Assembly (NCBI GenBank): GCA_029263395.1
Contig: JAJCXO010000138.1
Coordinates: 88,857 to 152,856, forward strand
DNA length: 64,000 nt
Source: Acidobacteriota bacterium
GTDB taxonomy: Bacteria > Acidobacteriota > Thermoanaerobaculia > Multivoradales > J023
Direction of reading: 5' to 3'
A program made the translations under genes and the position numbers. The notes under the pieces were generated by a model. The model did not search any database and was not told the origin of the DNA. It saw only the letters and a list, made by a program, of their open reading frames with translations. Numbering within the stretch: position 1 is the first letter of the stretch; the number at the start of each line of letters is the position of its first letter. Of this stretch, positions 42,058 to 51,556 are shown piece after piece.

Positions 42058-42609
42058 TCAGGGCCGTGGGGTGTCGGAGCGCTTGGACTCTACCAGCAGG
42101 CGTCCCCATTTCCGGTTGTACGGATGGACCTCCCGCACCACCTCTTCGCCGCGAAACACCGGGTAACCTTTGTTGGCCCACTCGAAGATCGACCCTTCCA
42201 GGTTCGACACGTGGGTGTACCCTTGCTGCTGCAACTGATGGGCCAGCCGCGAGGAACGATAACCGACCGAACAATAGGTGACGATCGGAGTGTCCTTGTC
42301 GAGATCCGTCAGCACGCTCGGCGTCAAATCTCCGGGGTCGACACGGACAGCACCCCGCAGGTGACTGATCGAGTACTCGGCATCTTCCCTGACATCGAGT
42401 AACACCGGCGGCCGTTCGCCAGAGGCTAGCCGCTCCCTCAACGCTTCCGTCGAAAGCTGCTCAACTCCTGGGAAATCGCTGCGAATCTTCTGTTTCACGG
42501 TGGACCAGGTGAGCTCGTTGTCGGCACATGCCCCAAGGACAAGCACACATAAGCCGAACAACAACTTGAGGGACAAGCGACGACGGTTGGAAGAGAGACG
42601 GCGGGGCAT
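42058..42609 (-). CDS. Rhodanese-domain lipoprotein
   Basis: This 183-aa protein has an N-terminal signal with a lipobox (LFGLCVLVLGAC, Cys near 29), so it should be lipid-anchored outside the cytoplasm. The rhodanese domain has LLDVREDAEYSISHLRGAV and the active-site Cys loop VTYCSVGYRSSRLA. Such single-domain rhodaneses transfer sulfur from thiosulfate or persulfides; the physiological donor is unknown. It ends 21 bp from the convergent membrane-protein gene and is divergent from the decarboxylase gene across 77 bp. Confidence 0.9.
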   Translation of the reverse strand: MPRRLSSNRRRLSLKLLFGLCVLVLGACADNELTWSTVKQKIRSDFPGVEQLSTEALRERLASGERPPVLLDVREDAEYSISHLRGAVRVDPGDLTPSVLTDLDKDTPIVTYCSVGYRSSRLAHQLQQQGYTHVSNLEGSIFEWANKGYPVFRGEEVVREVHPYNRKWGRLLVESKRSDTPRP

Positions 42610-42686
42610 GCGTGAACTAGCCTATCAGCCCCTCGAGCCCAGCCTCAACGCTCTAACAACAGTTCACCGGCAGCTATACTCGATGG

Positions 42687-44144
42687 ATGCCTAATGATCC
42701 TCCTTCGCTCGACATGGATGTCTGGGAGTTCCGCCGACTCGGACACCAATTGATTGAACAGATGGCGCAAGCTCTCGCAGCCGAGCACCAGGAACCGGTG
42801 ATGCAGCCGGCTTCAGGCCAAGAGATTCTCGACTTGGTCGACGAGGACTTACCGCGTCACACCACGCCGCCGGAACAGGTGCTCGCGCAGTGCAGCGATC
42901 CGCTGCTGCAATTTGGTCGCCGCAACGGGCATCCACGGTTCTTTGGTTATGTCTGTGGCTCGGCGGAGCCGGTCGCAATCCTGGCTGATGCTCTGGCGAC
43001 CGCCTTCAACCAGAACCTCACCGCTTGGCGTTCGTCGCCAGCAGCGGTCGAGATCGAACGTCTGGTGCTGCGCTGGCTGGACCAGATGGTCGGCTTCGGC
43101 GGCGACGGTCACGGCATGTTGGTCAGCGGCGGCTCGGCGGCCAACCTGCAGGCGTTGACTTGTGCCGTCTACCAGGCCCAGGAGCGGGCCTCGCTACCCA
43201 CTGGCGCTCGGCACCAGCTGACGCTCTACCTGTCGAAGGAAGCCCACCTCTCGATGATCAAAGCGGCTCGGCTGCTCGGCCTGGCCGAGGAGCACATCCG
43301 CCTGGTCGACGTCGACGACCAGCGTCGACTGCGGATCGAAGACCTGCGCCACAAGGTTGCCGCCGACCTCGACGCCGGTCTGGTCCCCGCCGCGGTCTGC
43401 GCCTCCGCCGGCACCTCCAACACCGGCACCATCGATGGCCTCGACGAGATTGCCGAGGTCGCGACCGAATTTGGCCTCTGGTACCACATCGACGGTGCTT
43501 ACGGCGCACCGGCTGCGATGGTGCCCGAGTACCGTTGGATGGCCCGGGCGTTCGCTCGCGCCGACTCCCTCTCCTTGGATCCTCACAAATGGCTCTACGC
43601 CCCCCTCGACTCGGGCTGTGTCCTCTATCGCGACGCCAGCGAGTCGCAGCGGGCGTTTGCTCTCGACAGCGAATACATTGCCGTGACCCAAACCGAGGCA
43701 CGGGAGAGCTTCGCGTTCTTCAACCACGGTGCTGAGTTGTCGCGCCGTTTTCGAGCCCTCAAGATTTGGGCGACCGTCAAGACCCACGGCGTTGATCGGC
43801 TAACCCAGGCGATCGCCCACAACATCGAGTTGCGGCGCCATCTCGACGACCGCATCGCCGGCCATCCGAGGCTCGAGCTGCTCGGTTCCGAGCTGTCGAT
43901 CAGCTGCTTCCGTTATCGACCCGCGGCTACCCTCGATAACGATGCGTTGAATGCCATCAACCGCCGGATTCTCGAAACCTTGGTGGCGGAAGGGCGAGTC
44001 CTGATGTCGCCAACCACCCTCGACGGGCGTTACGCCCTACGAGTGTGCATCGTCAACTTCCGAACTCGGGCGCACGACATCAACCTGTTGATCGACGAGG
44101 TTGTACGGCTAGGTACGAGTTTCTCCGCTAATTTGCCCGCTTGA
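42687..44144 (+). CDS. PLP-dependent group II amino acid decarboxylase
   Basis: This 485-aa member of the aromatic-L-amino-acid/glutamate decarboxylase family shows HPRFFGYVCGSAEP, the GMLVSGGSAANLQAL phosphate-binding segment, YHIDGAYGAPAAM with the PLP Asp, and SLSLDPHKWLYAPLDSG with the Schiff-base Lys. The family removes the alpha-carboxylate from Trp, Tyr, DOPA, Glu or related amino acids; the substrate cannot be assigned from sequence by eye. The gene is monocistronic, followed by about 230 bp of non-coding DNA before the next sigma gene. Confidence 0.92.
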   Translation: MPNDPPSLDMDVWEFRRLGHQLIEQMAQALAAEHQEPVMQPASGQEILDLVDEDLPRHTTPPEQVLAQCSDPLLQFGRRNGHPRFFGYVCGSAEPVAILADALATAFNQNLTAWRSSPAAVEIERLVLRWLDQMVGFGGDGHGMLVSGGSAANLQALTCAVYQAQERASLPTGARHQLTLYLSKEAHLSMIKAARLLGLAEEHIRLVDVDDQRRLRIEDLRHKVAADLDAGLVPAAVCASAGTSNTGTIDGLDEIAEVATEFGLWYHIDGAYGAPAAMVPEYRWMARAFARADSLSLDPHKWLYAPLDSGCVLYRDASESQRAFALDSEYIAVTQTEARESFAFFNHGAELSRRFRALKIWATVKTHGVDRLTQAIAHNIELRRHLDDRIAGHPRLELLGSELSISCFRYRPAATLDNDALNAINRRILETLVAEGRVLMSPTTLDGRYALRVCIVNFRTRAHDINLLIDEVVRLGTSFSANLPA

Positions 44145-44375
44145 ACGGACCGTCCATTTGTGTCGCGAGGACCGAGGCGGGATAATCAAAAGACTCGTTG
44201 TCTATCGGCCCAGTGTCCTGTTCGACTAGAACCTTTCGAATATTCTCGAGGATTTCTTGTGGCTGACAAGGCTTGCCGACGCAGGAACAGCGGGGCTCTT
44301 TGGAGCAGCCCCAACGCCGTCAGGCGTAAGGAAGACCGAGACTAGCGGAAGGGAATAGGCAAACAGGGCACTAGG

Positions 44376-44981
44376 ATGGATCCCATGGAAAGTGAGCTCA
44401 AAACGCAAGTCACTGAGATCCTCAACAGTCTCCAAGGTGGCACCTTGGACGATGTCGCACGCGCTGAGGATCTCATGCCTGTGGTGTACGATGAGCTGCG
44501 TCGGCTGGCCAAAGCCTATCTCCGTCGAGAACGATCGGACCACACCTTGCAGCCGACAGCGCTGGTCCACGAAGCCTATTTGCGCTTGATCGACCAGGAC
44601 CGACTCGAGTGGCAAGGCCGGACCCACTTCTTCGCGGTGGGGGCACAGATGATGCGTCGGCTGTTGGTCGACCATGCCCGCAAGCGCGGACGCGTCAAGC
44701 GCGGCGGCGAATGGCAGCAAGTGTCGTTGGGGGTTGTGGTCACCCCGTTGCTCGGCCGCGACCTCGACCATGATGAGCTGTTGGCACTCGATCAATCGAT
44801 CAACAAACTCGGCAAGTTGGACGCCCGACAAGCCAAAATTGTCGAGTTACGTTTCTTCGCCGGGCTGGAAGTAGCAGAAGTGGCGGAACTGCTCGGGGTT
44901 TCGAAGCGCACCATCGAGGGCAATTGGACCCACGCTCGCGCCTGGCTGCGTCGCGAGTTGGCGTCCGGAGCCCCAGCTTGA
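44376..44981 (+). CDS. ECF-type RNA polymerase sigma factor (second copy of the sigma/kinase arrangement)
   Basis: This 201-aa protein is a clear paralogue of the sigma factor at 36.5 kb. Region 2 has RSDHTLQPTALVHEAYLRLI and HFFAVGAQMMRRLLVDHARK. Region 4 has KIVELRFFAGLEVAEVAELLGV and KRTIEGNWTHARAWLRREL. ATG 44376 is used; ATG 44385 is a nearby alternative and neither has a strong Shine-Dalgarno. The stop overlaps the TTG start of the downstream kinase gene (TTGA). Confidence 0.95.
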   Translation: MDPMESELKTQVTEILNSLQGGTLDDVARAEDLMPVVYDELRRLAKAYLRRERSDHTLQPTALVHEAYLRLIDQDRLEWQGRTHFFAVGAQMMRRLLVDHARKRGRVKRGGEWQQVSLGVVVTPLLGRDLDHDELLALDQSINKLGKLDARQAKIVELRFFAGLEVAEVAELLGVSKRTIEGNWTHARAWLRRELASGAPA

Positions 44982-47779
44982 CTCTTTCGCGGCACGCTAG
45001 GGTCCGCGACATCTTCCTCGCCGCCAGCGAGCAATCGACCGCCAACCTGGAGCCGTTTCTGGACCAAGCCTGCGGCGGCGACGATGACCTCCGGCGTGAA
45101 GTCGAATCGCTGCTGCACCATCATGAAGATCCCACTCAGGTCGAGCCGGCCAGTCGATCGACCCGTCCAGGGCGACGACGCCGGACACGGTTCGAGGCTG
45201 GCCATGTGTTCGCCGGCCGCTACCGGATCGTCAACGAGCTCGGCCGCGGTGGTATGGGAGAAGTTTTTCGCGCCCATGACTTGGTGCTGGACGAACCGGT
45301 AGCGATCAAGTTCTTGCCGGCGACCGGTCGACAACATCTCGAGCAGTTGCTCAACGAGGTCAGGATGGCCCGTCAAGTGAGCCATCCCAATGTTTGTCGG
45401 GTGTTTGACTTTGGTGACGCTGACGGCGAGACCTTCCTCACCATGGAGTACGTGGATGGTGAGAATCTCGGGTCCTTGTTAGGGCGGATCGGCCGCTTGC
45501 CTCAGGACAAGCTGCTGGAGCTCGCCCATCAACTGACAGCAGGCCTCGCCGCCGCCCACCACCGTGGCGTATTGCATCGCGACCTCAAGCCCGCCAACAT
45601 CATGATCGATGGCCGGGGCCGAGTCCGCATCACCGACTTCGGGATCGCCACCACCGGCGTCGACGCCATTCCGACCGGCGGTGCCCGAGCTGGCACCCCT
45701 GCCTACATGGCCCCCGAGCAGCTGGCCAATGGCGAGGTCTCGGAACAGAGCGATCTCTATTCCCTCGGTTTGGTGCTACACGAGATGGCAACTGGGCGCC
45801 CGGTCTTCGAAGCCGAGACGCCGGCGGCCTATGCCGAGCTCCATCGCTCGGCAACACCAACACCGCCGTCTCGTCAAGTGGATCATCTCGACCCCGTGCT
45901 CGAGGCAGTGATTGTTCAATGTCTGGAAAAAGATCCACGGGCTCGACCAGCATCGGCGAAGGCTGCACTTGCGGAGCTACCGGGGGGCGACCGCTTACAG
46001 TTGGCTCTCGACGCCGGTGAGACACCGTCGCCCGAGGTTGTTGCGGCCGCAGGTCGTAATGATGCGCTGCAGCCCTTCCACGCATGGGCTTTAGCCGCCT
46101 TGTTGGTGATCCTTCTGGGGACGTTTCTGGGCCTGGGCGATCGCGCCTTCCCAGGGCGTAATCCCTGGGTCGACACTCCTCCTGAAGTGCTGATCAATCG
46201 CGCTGACATCGTACTCAGTGAGCTAGGTCTCGAGTTCGAGGCGGTCGACCGCGCCTGGGGATTCGTACCCAACTTCGACGTCCGCGAGGACGAAACCGGC
46301 CTGTTCTGGTACCGACAGGGGACCTCTTCGCTGGAACCCGAGCATCTTTTTGCCATGGAAGTCCCACGAATCGACTTCTGGGATCCGCCGCCCCACGAAG
46401 CAGGCATGATCCGACTGCTTCTGGACCCCAAAGGCAACTTGACCTACCTGCATGCGGTGCCAAAAGAGCCGGAAGAGGAAGAGGGCAAGAAAGAAGAAGG
46501 CAAAAGCCAGGACAGCCAGAACCAAGACAGCCAGAACGAAGACAGCAACCGTCTAGAGACGCCACCTTCCGACACAACTCCCCCGCTAGTCTCTCCCCCC
46601 AAAACAACGCAGGCGTTCGACTGGAACGCAACATTGAGGGCCGCCGGCTTCGATCTCGACACCTTACAAACCACGACCCCGCGTAAGACGCCCCCCCTGT
46701 TCGCGGACCAACGGGCTGCTTGGACCGCACGTCGGGACAACCACAACTTCCAACTCGAAGCAGCTGCCCGGGAAGGTGCCATTGTCTTCTTTGAGGCGGT
46801 CCAGGAAGAACCTGAGGAACCCGAGTCGTTTTTCGACTTTTACCAACTATGGGAAGGCTATCTATCCATCAGCCAAGTTCTCAGGCTGTTGTTGGTGGTG
46901 GCTGCGATTGTCCTCGCTCGCCTCAATCTACGGGCTGGGCGCGGCGATCTCCGGGGGGCAAGACGAGTTGTCCTGATCGTGATTGCGATGAACTTGGTGG
47001 CCTGGGTGTTGGAAGCTGATCATTTGTCCGATGTGGCCGGAGAAATTTTCCTGTTCGAAGCCAACCTGAGTCGGATCCTGCGCGACGCCTTGATCGTCTG
47101 GCTGGCCTATATCGCACTCGAACCCACGGTCCGCCGCTGGTGGCCCAGAGCCTTGATCGCCTGGAACCGCTTGTTACACGGCCGACTGAACGACCCGTTG
47201 GTCGGCAAAAGTCTGCTGATCGGCTCGGTCACCGGCACCTGGTGGGCGCTCGCGACTCAGCTCGATCGGCTCATCACCCAATGGCTCGAACTCGAAGACG
47301 CTGGTGAGTTATTCATCCTGTCGCAGCTCGAATCCGCTCTGAGTGGCCGCCTACTTTTCGCTCGTATTCTCACCGACTGCATCCAGGCAGCCGGGACCGC
47401 AGTCCTCGATCTCTTCTTTCTCGTCGCTCTCCGCGTGGTGTTTAAGCGCTGGTGGCTGGCAATTGTCCTGTTTGTGGTTGCCAACGGGTTGCTCGAGACC
47501 CTGGAAGGTATCCATCCCGCGGTCTCATGGGCCACCTTGGGCCTCGGCATCGCTGGGGTCACCGCCTTCATCCTCGTCCGATTCGGTCTCCTCGCCTATG
47601 CCTGTGCTCTGTTTTGTTATTACGTCCTGCTCTCCGCGCCGATCACGCTACAGTTTGAGGCCTGGTTCGCGGAGACTGGGCTTTTCGTCTTGGTGCTGAT
47701 TGCCGCAATCGGTGCCCTCAGCCTGCGAGCAGCGCTGATCGGACGACCGATGGCGACCGCGCTAGACACCCGGTTCTGA
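44978..47779 (+). CDS. Ser/Thr protein kinase fused to a polytopic membrane domain
   Basis: About 933 aa from TTG 44978, chosen for GGAG 7 nt upstream and the 4-bp overlap with the sigma stop; upstream in-frame TTG 44924 lies inside the sigma gene. The kinase domain is complete: GRGGMGEVFRA, VAIKFLPA, LHRDLKPANIMI, ITDFGIATTG, GTPAYMAPEQL. One helix follows (ALAALLVILLGTFLGLG), then an extracytoplasmic region with an acidic/Gln-Asn low-complexity stretch (EEEEGKKEEGKSQDSQNQDS). About eight transmembrane helices complete the C-terminus (for example VLRLLLVVAAIVLARLNLRA). The membrane domain is not recognised; it may be a sensor for the sigma/kinase pair. Confidence 0.9.
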   Translation: MTLSRHARVRDIFLAASEQSTANLEPFLDQACGGDDDLRREVESLLHHHEDPTQVEPASRSTRPGRRRRTRFEAGHVFAGRYRIVNELGRGGMGEVFRAHDLVLDEPVAIKFLPATGRQHLEQLLNEVRMARQVSHPNVCRVFDFGDADGETFLTMEYVDGENLGSLLGRIGRLPQDKLLELAHQLTAGLAAAHHRGVLHRDLKPANIMIDGRGRVRITDFGIATTGVDAIPTGGARAGTPAYMAPEQLANGEVSEQSDLYSLGLVLHEMATGRPVFEAETPAAYAELHRSATPTPPSRQVDHLDPVLEAVIVQCLEKDPRARPASAKAALAELPGGDRLQLALDAGETPSPEVVAAAGRNDALQPFHAWALAALLVILLGTFLGLGDRAFPGRNPWVDTPPEVLINRADIVLSELGLEFEAVDRAWGFVPNFDVREDETGLFWYRQGTSSLEPEHLFAMEVPRIDFWDPPPHEAGMIRLLLDPKGNLTYLHAVPKEPEEEEGKKEEGKSQDSQNQDSQNEDSNRLETPPSDTTPPLVSPPKTTQAFDWNATLRAAGFDLDTLQTTTPRKTPPLFADQRAAWTARRDNHNFQLEAAAREGAIVFFEAVQEEPEEPESFFDFYQLWEGYLSISQVLRLLLVVAAIVLARLNLRAGRGDLRGARRVVLIVIAMNLVAWVLEADHLSDVAGEIFLFEANLSRILRDALIVWLAYIALEPTVRRWWPRALIAWNRLLHGRLNDPLVGKSLLIGSVTGTWWALATQLDRLITQWLELEDAGELFILSQLESALSGRLLFARILTDCIQAAGTAVLDLFFLVALRVVFKRWWLAIVLFVVANGLLETLEGIHPAVSWATLGLGIAGVTAFILVRFGLLAYACALFCYYVLLSAPITLQFEAWFAETGLFVLVLIAAIGALSLRAALIGRPMATALDTRF

Positions 47780-47791
47780 ATAGAAACAACT

Positions 47792-47821
47792 TTGACAAGT
47801 CTCATCGCGTTCCGCTATAAC
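47792..47821 (+). promoter_or_regulatory. Sigma-70-like promoter of the glucoside/gluconate operon
   Basis: TTGACA at 47792-47797 and TATAAC at 47816-47821 are separated by 18 bp and lie 42 bp before the GH3 start codon. This is the best -35/-10 pair noticed in the window and supports placing the GH3 start at 47864 rather than at the upstream in-frame TTG 47792. Confidence 0.65.
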
Positions 47822-47863
47822 CTCCTACTATATCGATTTAGTCAAACACTCCAAGGGGGTCGA

Positions 47864-50155
47864 ATGACCGTAGCTCGAGTTGCAGCCAGAGGGCTCCGCA
47901 CGTCGTGGATCTGGCTCGGACTGTTTTGCCTGATACCAGCTTCGAGCCCAGCTCAGGACGCGCTCGAGGAGCGCATCGAGACGATTTTGCAGGGTATGAG
48001 CCTGGAAGAAAAAGTTGGACAAATGAGCCTGCGAGGTCGCAGTAGTCGTTCTAAAGACGATCCCACGGCCCTCGAAATCGAGGTTCGCGAGGGGCGGATC
48101 GGCGCGATGTTGAACGTCATGGACCGGGCGGCGGTCGACCGACTACAGGAAGTTGCCGTGCACGAAAGTCGGCACGGCATTCCCCTACTGTTTGGGCGCG
48201 ATGTGATCCACGGTTTCCGTACGATCTTTCCGATTCCACTTGGCCTGGCGGCCTCCTTCGATCGGCAGCTGGTCTCCGAAGCGATGCGCTTCTCGGCCCA
48301 GGAAGCCAGCACCTACGGTATCCGTTGGACGTTTGCCCCGATGGTCGACTTGGCTCGCGATCCACGGTGGGGCCGGATCGCCGAATCGCCTGGGGAAGAT
48401 CCTCACCTGGCCGAGCAGATGACGGAGGCCATGGTGCAAGGATTCCAAGGGGACAACTTGACCGCGCCCGACAGCCTCGCCGCCTGCATCAAACATTTTG
48501 CTGCCTATGGCGCCGCCGTCGGCGGCCGGGACTACAACAGCGCTCAGGTCCCCCCCGCCTTGATGCACAACCTTTATCTCCGCCCCTTCGCGGCTGGCGT
48601 CCAAGCCGGTGCGGCCAGCCTGATGACTGCCTTCAACGAGATCGATGGGATTCCGGCCTCTGGACACCGCGCCCTCTTGCGCGATGTCCTACGTGATGAC
48701 TGGGGTTTCGACGGGTTGGTGGTCAGCGATTGGGAATCGGTGACGGAGATGATTGCCCACGGCTTCAGCGCTGATGACGCTCACGCAGCACAGCAGGCTG
48801 CGGTGGCCGGAGTGGACCTCGAAATGACCAGCCGGTCGTATCTCGATCATCTACCTGGACTCGTCAAGGACGGCAAGATCGACGAATCGGTGATCGACGA
48901 CGCGGTCCGCAACATTCTGCGGATCAAGCTCCGTCTCGGCCTCTTCGAACGCCCAAATCGTGATCCAGCACGAGGTGATGACGCGCTGCTCACCGACGCC
49001 GCCCTCGATGCCTCACGGCGCGCCGCGAGGCAGAGCACCGTGCTACTGAAGAACACTGGCATCTTGCCGCTGGCCAAGGATCCAGGCAGGATCGCAGTGA
49101 TCGGCCCCTTGGCGGAAGCTCCCCACGAGCAACTCGGTACCTGGACGTTCGACGGCAAGGCAGCCGACAGTCGCACGCCGCTGGCTGCATTACGCCAACG
49201 TCTAGGCGCTGACAATGTGGCGTATGCAGCCGGCTTGTCGCACTCGCGCAGCCAAGACCACGAAGGGTTTGCTGCCGCCCGCGAAGCCGCACGCGAGGCC
49301 GAAGTGGTGCTCTTCTTCGGTGGTGAGGAAGCGATTCTGTCCGGCGAAGCCCACAGTCGAGCCGACTTGCGGCTCCCCGGTGCGCAGGAGGCACTGCTCG
49401 CCGAGCTCACCGAATTTGGCCATCCGATCGTTTTGGTTCTGTTGTCCGGGCGGCCGAACACCCTGGAAGCCGTCATCGACAAGGTGGATGCCATCCTCAT
49501 GGCCTGGCACCCCGGCACCATGGGCGGCCCGGCCCTGACGGATCTGTTGTTCGGTGATGTTTCGCCAAGCGGCCGGCTACCGGTGACCTGGCCTCGCACC
49601 GTCGGCCAAATCCCAATTTTTTATAACCACAAGATGACCGGGCGGCCGGCACCTGCTGAGACCCTCTCCTTCGAAGACATCCCGGTGGGTGCCTGGCAAA
49701 GCTCGCTGAGCAACACGTCGCGCTACCTGGACTACGGAACCGAGCCCGCGTTCCCCTTCGGCTTCGGCCTCACTTACACCACGTTCCGCTACGATGGCTT
49801 ACGTATCACACCCACAATCATTCCTCCCGAAGGCACGGTTACGATCGAAGCGCGTCTCACCAACACGGGATCACGGCGAGCCACAGAAGTGGTCCAGCTC
49901 TACACTCGGGACCCGGTGGCCAGTCTGACGCGACCGGTGCGAGAGTTGAAAGGCTTTCAACGAGTAGAGCTCGGCCCTGGAGAGACCCGTCGCGTGAGCT
50001 TCGAGCTACCGATCGAAGCGCTGTCGTTCTTCCACGCCGACGGCAGCGCACATCTCGAGAGCGGTGAGATCCAGGTGTGGGTCGGCCGCCATGCCAATGA
50101 CGGCCTCGCAGGCCGCTTCGAGATCCGCGAAAGCGACACGGGAACGTCACCTTGA
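47864..50155 (+). CDS. bglX: Glycoside hydrolase family 3 beta-glucosidase, secreted
   Basis: About 763 aa with a signal peptide (SWIWLGLFCLIPASSPAQ). The GH3 TIM barrel shows MSLEEKVGQMS, FAPMVDLARDPRWGRIAES, CIKHFAAYGA and the nucleophile Asp in GLVVSDWESV. The second GH3 domain contains ARQSTVLLKNTGILPL and GRPNTLEAV, and the C-terminus is fibronectin-III-like (GTVTIEARLTNTGSRRATEVVQLY). It should release glucose or similar sugars from beta-glucosides in the periplasm or outside. ATG 47864 is preceded by AAGGGGG. It is the first gene of an operon with gluconate permease, lactonase and kinase genes. The gene symbol is by family resemblance only. Confidence 0.92.
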   Translation: MTVARVAARGLRTSWIWLGLFCLIPASSPAQDALEERIETILQGMSLEEKVGQMSLRGRSSRSKDDPTALEIEVREGRIGAMLNVMDRAAVDRLQEVAVHESRHGIPLLFGRDVIHGFRTIFPIPLGLAASFDRQLVSEAMRFSAQEASTYGIRWTFAPMVDLARDPRWGRIAESPGEDPHLAEQMTEAMVQGFQGDNLTAPDSLAACIKHFAAYGAAVGGRDYNSAQVPPALMHNLYLRPFAAGVQAGAASLMTAFNEIDGIPASGHRALLRDVLRDDWGFDGLVVSDWESVTEMIAHGFSADDAHAAQQAAVAGVDLEMTSRSYLDHLPGLVKDGKIDESVIDDAVRNILRIKLRLGLFERPNRDPARGDDALLTDAALDASRRAARQSTVLLKNTGILPLAKDPGRIAVIGPLAEAPHEQLGTWTFDGKAADSRTPLAALRQRLGADNVAYAAGLSHSRSQDHEGFAAAREAAREAEVVLFFGGEEAILSGEAHSRADLRLPGAQEALLAELTEFGHPIVLVLLSGRPNTLEAVIDKVDAILMAWHPGTMGGPALTDLLFGDVSPSGRLPVTWPRTVGQIPIFYNHKMTGRPAPAETLSFEDIPVGAWQSSLSNTSRYLDYGTEPAFPFGFGLTYTTFRYDGLRITPTIIPPEGTVTIEARLTNTGSRRATEVVQLYTRDPVASLTRPVRELKGFQRVELGPGETRRVSFELPIEALSFFHADGSAHLESGEIQVWVGRHANDGLAGRFEIRESDTGTSP

Positions 50156-51522
50156 CGGTGTTTGCCGCCGCTGCGTTGGTGGCATTCGCGGTTGCGTCTT
50201 TGCTGGTGCTGGTGCTGGCCGTCCGGCTGCACGCCTTCGTCGCCCTACTCAGCGTCAGCCTGGCGGTGGCGGTTATCGGCGGCATTCCATTGACAGAGAT
50301 TGCGGGCGAAGCCCAAAAGGCGATGGGCGGCACGTTGGGATACATCGCCGTCGTCATCGGCTTGGGTGCCATCTTCGGCCAAATGCTCGACCGCTCCGGC
50401 GCCGCCCGACGGATTGCGACCACCCTGTTGGAAGCCTTTGGCGAACGCCGCGCACCCGCTGCCTTCGGAGCCGCCGGCTTGTTGATCGCAATCCCGGTCT
50501 TCTTCGATGTGGCGTTCATCCTCATGCTCCCTCTGCTGCACAGCGCGGCGCGACGCACTGGCCGGTCGGTGTTGACCTTCGCCTTGCCTTTGCTGGCCGG
50601 CCTAGCGGTGGCGCACGCCTTCGTGCCACCGACACCGGGGCCAGTGGCAGTCGCCGGGCTACTGGGCGCCGAGCTCGGCTGGGTCATCCTCTTCGGACTC
50701 GTCGCGGGCGTGCCTGCGTTGTGGGTCGCCGGCTTGATCTACGGCGGCTGGATATCACGACGCATCCATGCCGAATCACCGACCGACCTGCCGTCAGAGG
50801 TAGACCTCGGGGCCGAGCCTGAACCTACGGCAGTAGCGATGCCAGGATTTGCCACCGCGTTGGCGTTGATTCTGCTACCGCTGGGACTGATCGTGCTTTC
50901 GACCGTGTCGAAGGTGACTCTAGACGAGAGCCGACTGCGTGCACTCCTAACGTTCCTCGGGCACCCCTTCACCGCCCTCCTGCTGACAGTGCTCTTGGCC
51001 TCCTGGGTGCTGGGAAGGCGCTGCGGTTGGTCCCGCCGAGAGCTCGAGACGATGGCGACCCGAGCGCTCGAACCGGTGGGCCTGATCCTGCTCGTGACCG
51101 GTGCCGGCGGCGTCCTCGGCAAGATTCTGTTGGCGACCGGGGCTGGTGAAGTTTTGGCCACCGCGCTCGAACAGTCCGGCCTGCCGATTTTTTTCCTCGC
51201 TTTCCTGCTCGCCCTCATGGTGCGTTTGGCGCAAGGTTCAGCAACGGTGTCCATGGTCACCGCGGCGGGCCTGGTATCACCGTTGGTCGAGGCGACAGCC
51301 GGCACCGGAGCCGCACTCTCGCCGCCAGCCCTCGGTCTGCTGACGATCGCCATCGCTGCTGGCGCCACCGCCTGCTCCCACGTCAACGACTCGGGCTTCT
51401 GGCTGGTCGGTCGATTCCTCGATCTCGACGAGGGCCAGACGCTGCGGGCCTGGACCGCACTGACAGCCCTGGTGGGCCTAACGGGTCTGGCCGTTGTCCT
51501 CTTGTTGGCGCCGTGGGTTTGA
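50152..51522 (+). CDS. gntP: GntP-family gluconate permease
   Basis: This 456-aa protein has about 12-14 transmembrane helices and the GntP-family segments GGTLGYIAVVIGLGAIFGQMLDRSGAA, VFFDVAFILMLPL, AHAFVPPTPGPVAVA and ACSHVNDSGFWLV (these are quoted in separate pieces; each is a short family landmark). It should import gluconate or a related sugar acid with protons. TTG 50152 overlaps the GH3 stop (TTGA); GTG 50158 is an alternative. The next genes, a lactonase and a gluconokinase, support gluconate as substrate. Confidence 0.93.
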   Translation: MTVFAAAALVAFAVASLLVLVLAVRLHAFVALLSVSLAVAVIGGIPLTEIAGEAQKAMGGTLGYIAVVIGLGAIFGQMLDRSGAARRIATTLLEAFGERRAPAAFGAAGLLIAIPVFFDVAFILMLPLLHSAARRTGRSVLTFALPLLAGLAVAHAFVPPTPGPVAVAGLLGAELGWVILFGLVAGVPALWVAGLIYGGWISRRIHAESPTDLPSEVDLGAEPEPTAVAMPGFATALALILLPLGLIVLSTVSKVTLDESRLRALLTFLGHPFTALLLTVLLASWVLGRRCGWSRRELETMATRALEPVGLILLVTGAGGVLGKILLATGAGEVLATALEQSGLPIFFLAFLLALMVRLAQGSATVSMVTAAGLVSPLVEATAGTGAALSPPALGLLTIAIAAGATACSHVNDSGFWLVGRFLDLDEGQTLRAWTALTALVGLTGLAVVLLLAPWV

Positions 51523-51556
51523 CGACACCCGCCAATGACTTCACAGGAGCCCTGAT

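Noticed and set aside
44279..44310. GGGGCT/AGCCCC stem before the second sigma gene
   Set aside because: Six-bp stem with a long loop and no T-run; expected by chance at this GC content.
48847..49599. 250-codon minus-strand open frame
   Set aside because: Antisense to the GH3 catalytic region; Ser/Ala/Arg-rich with no motif.
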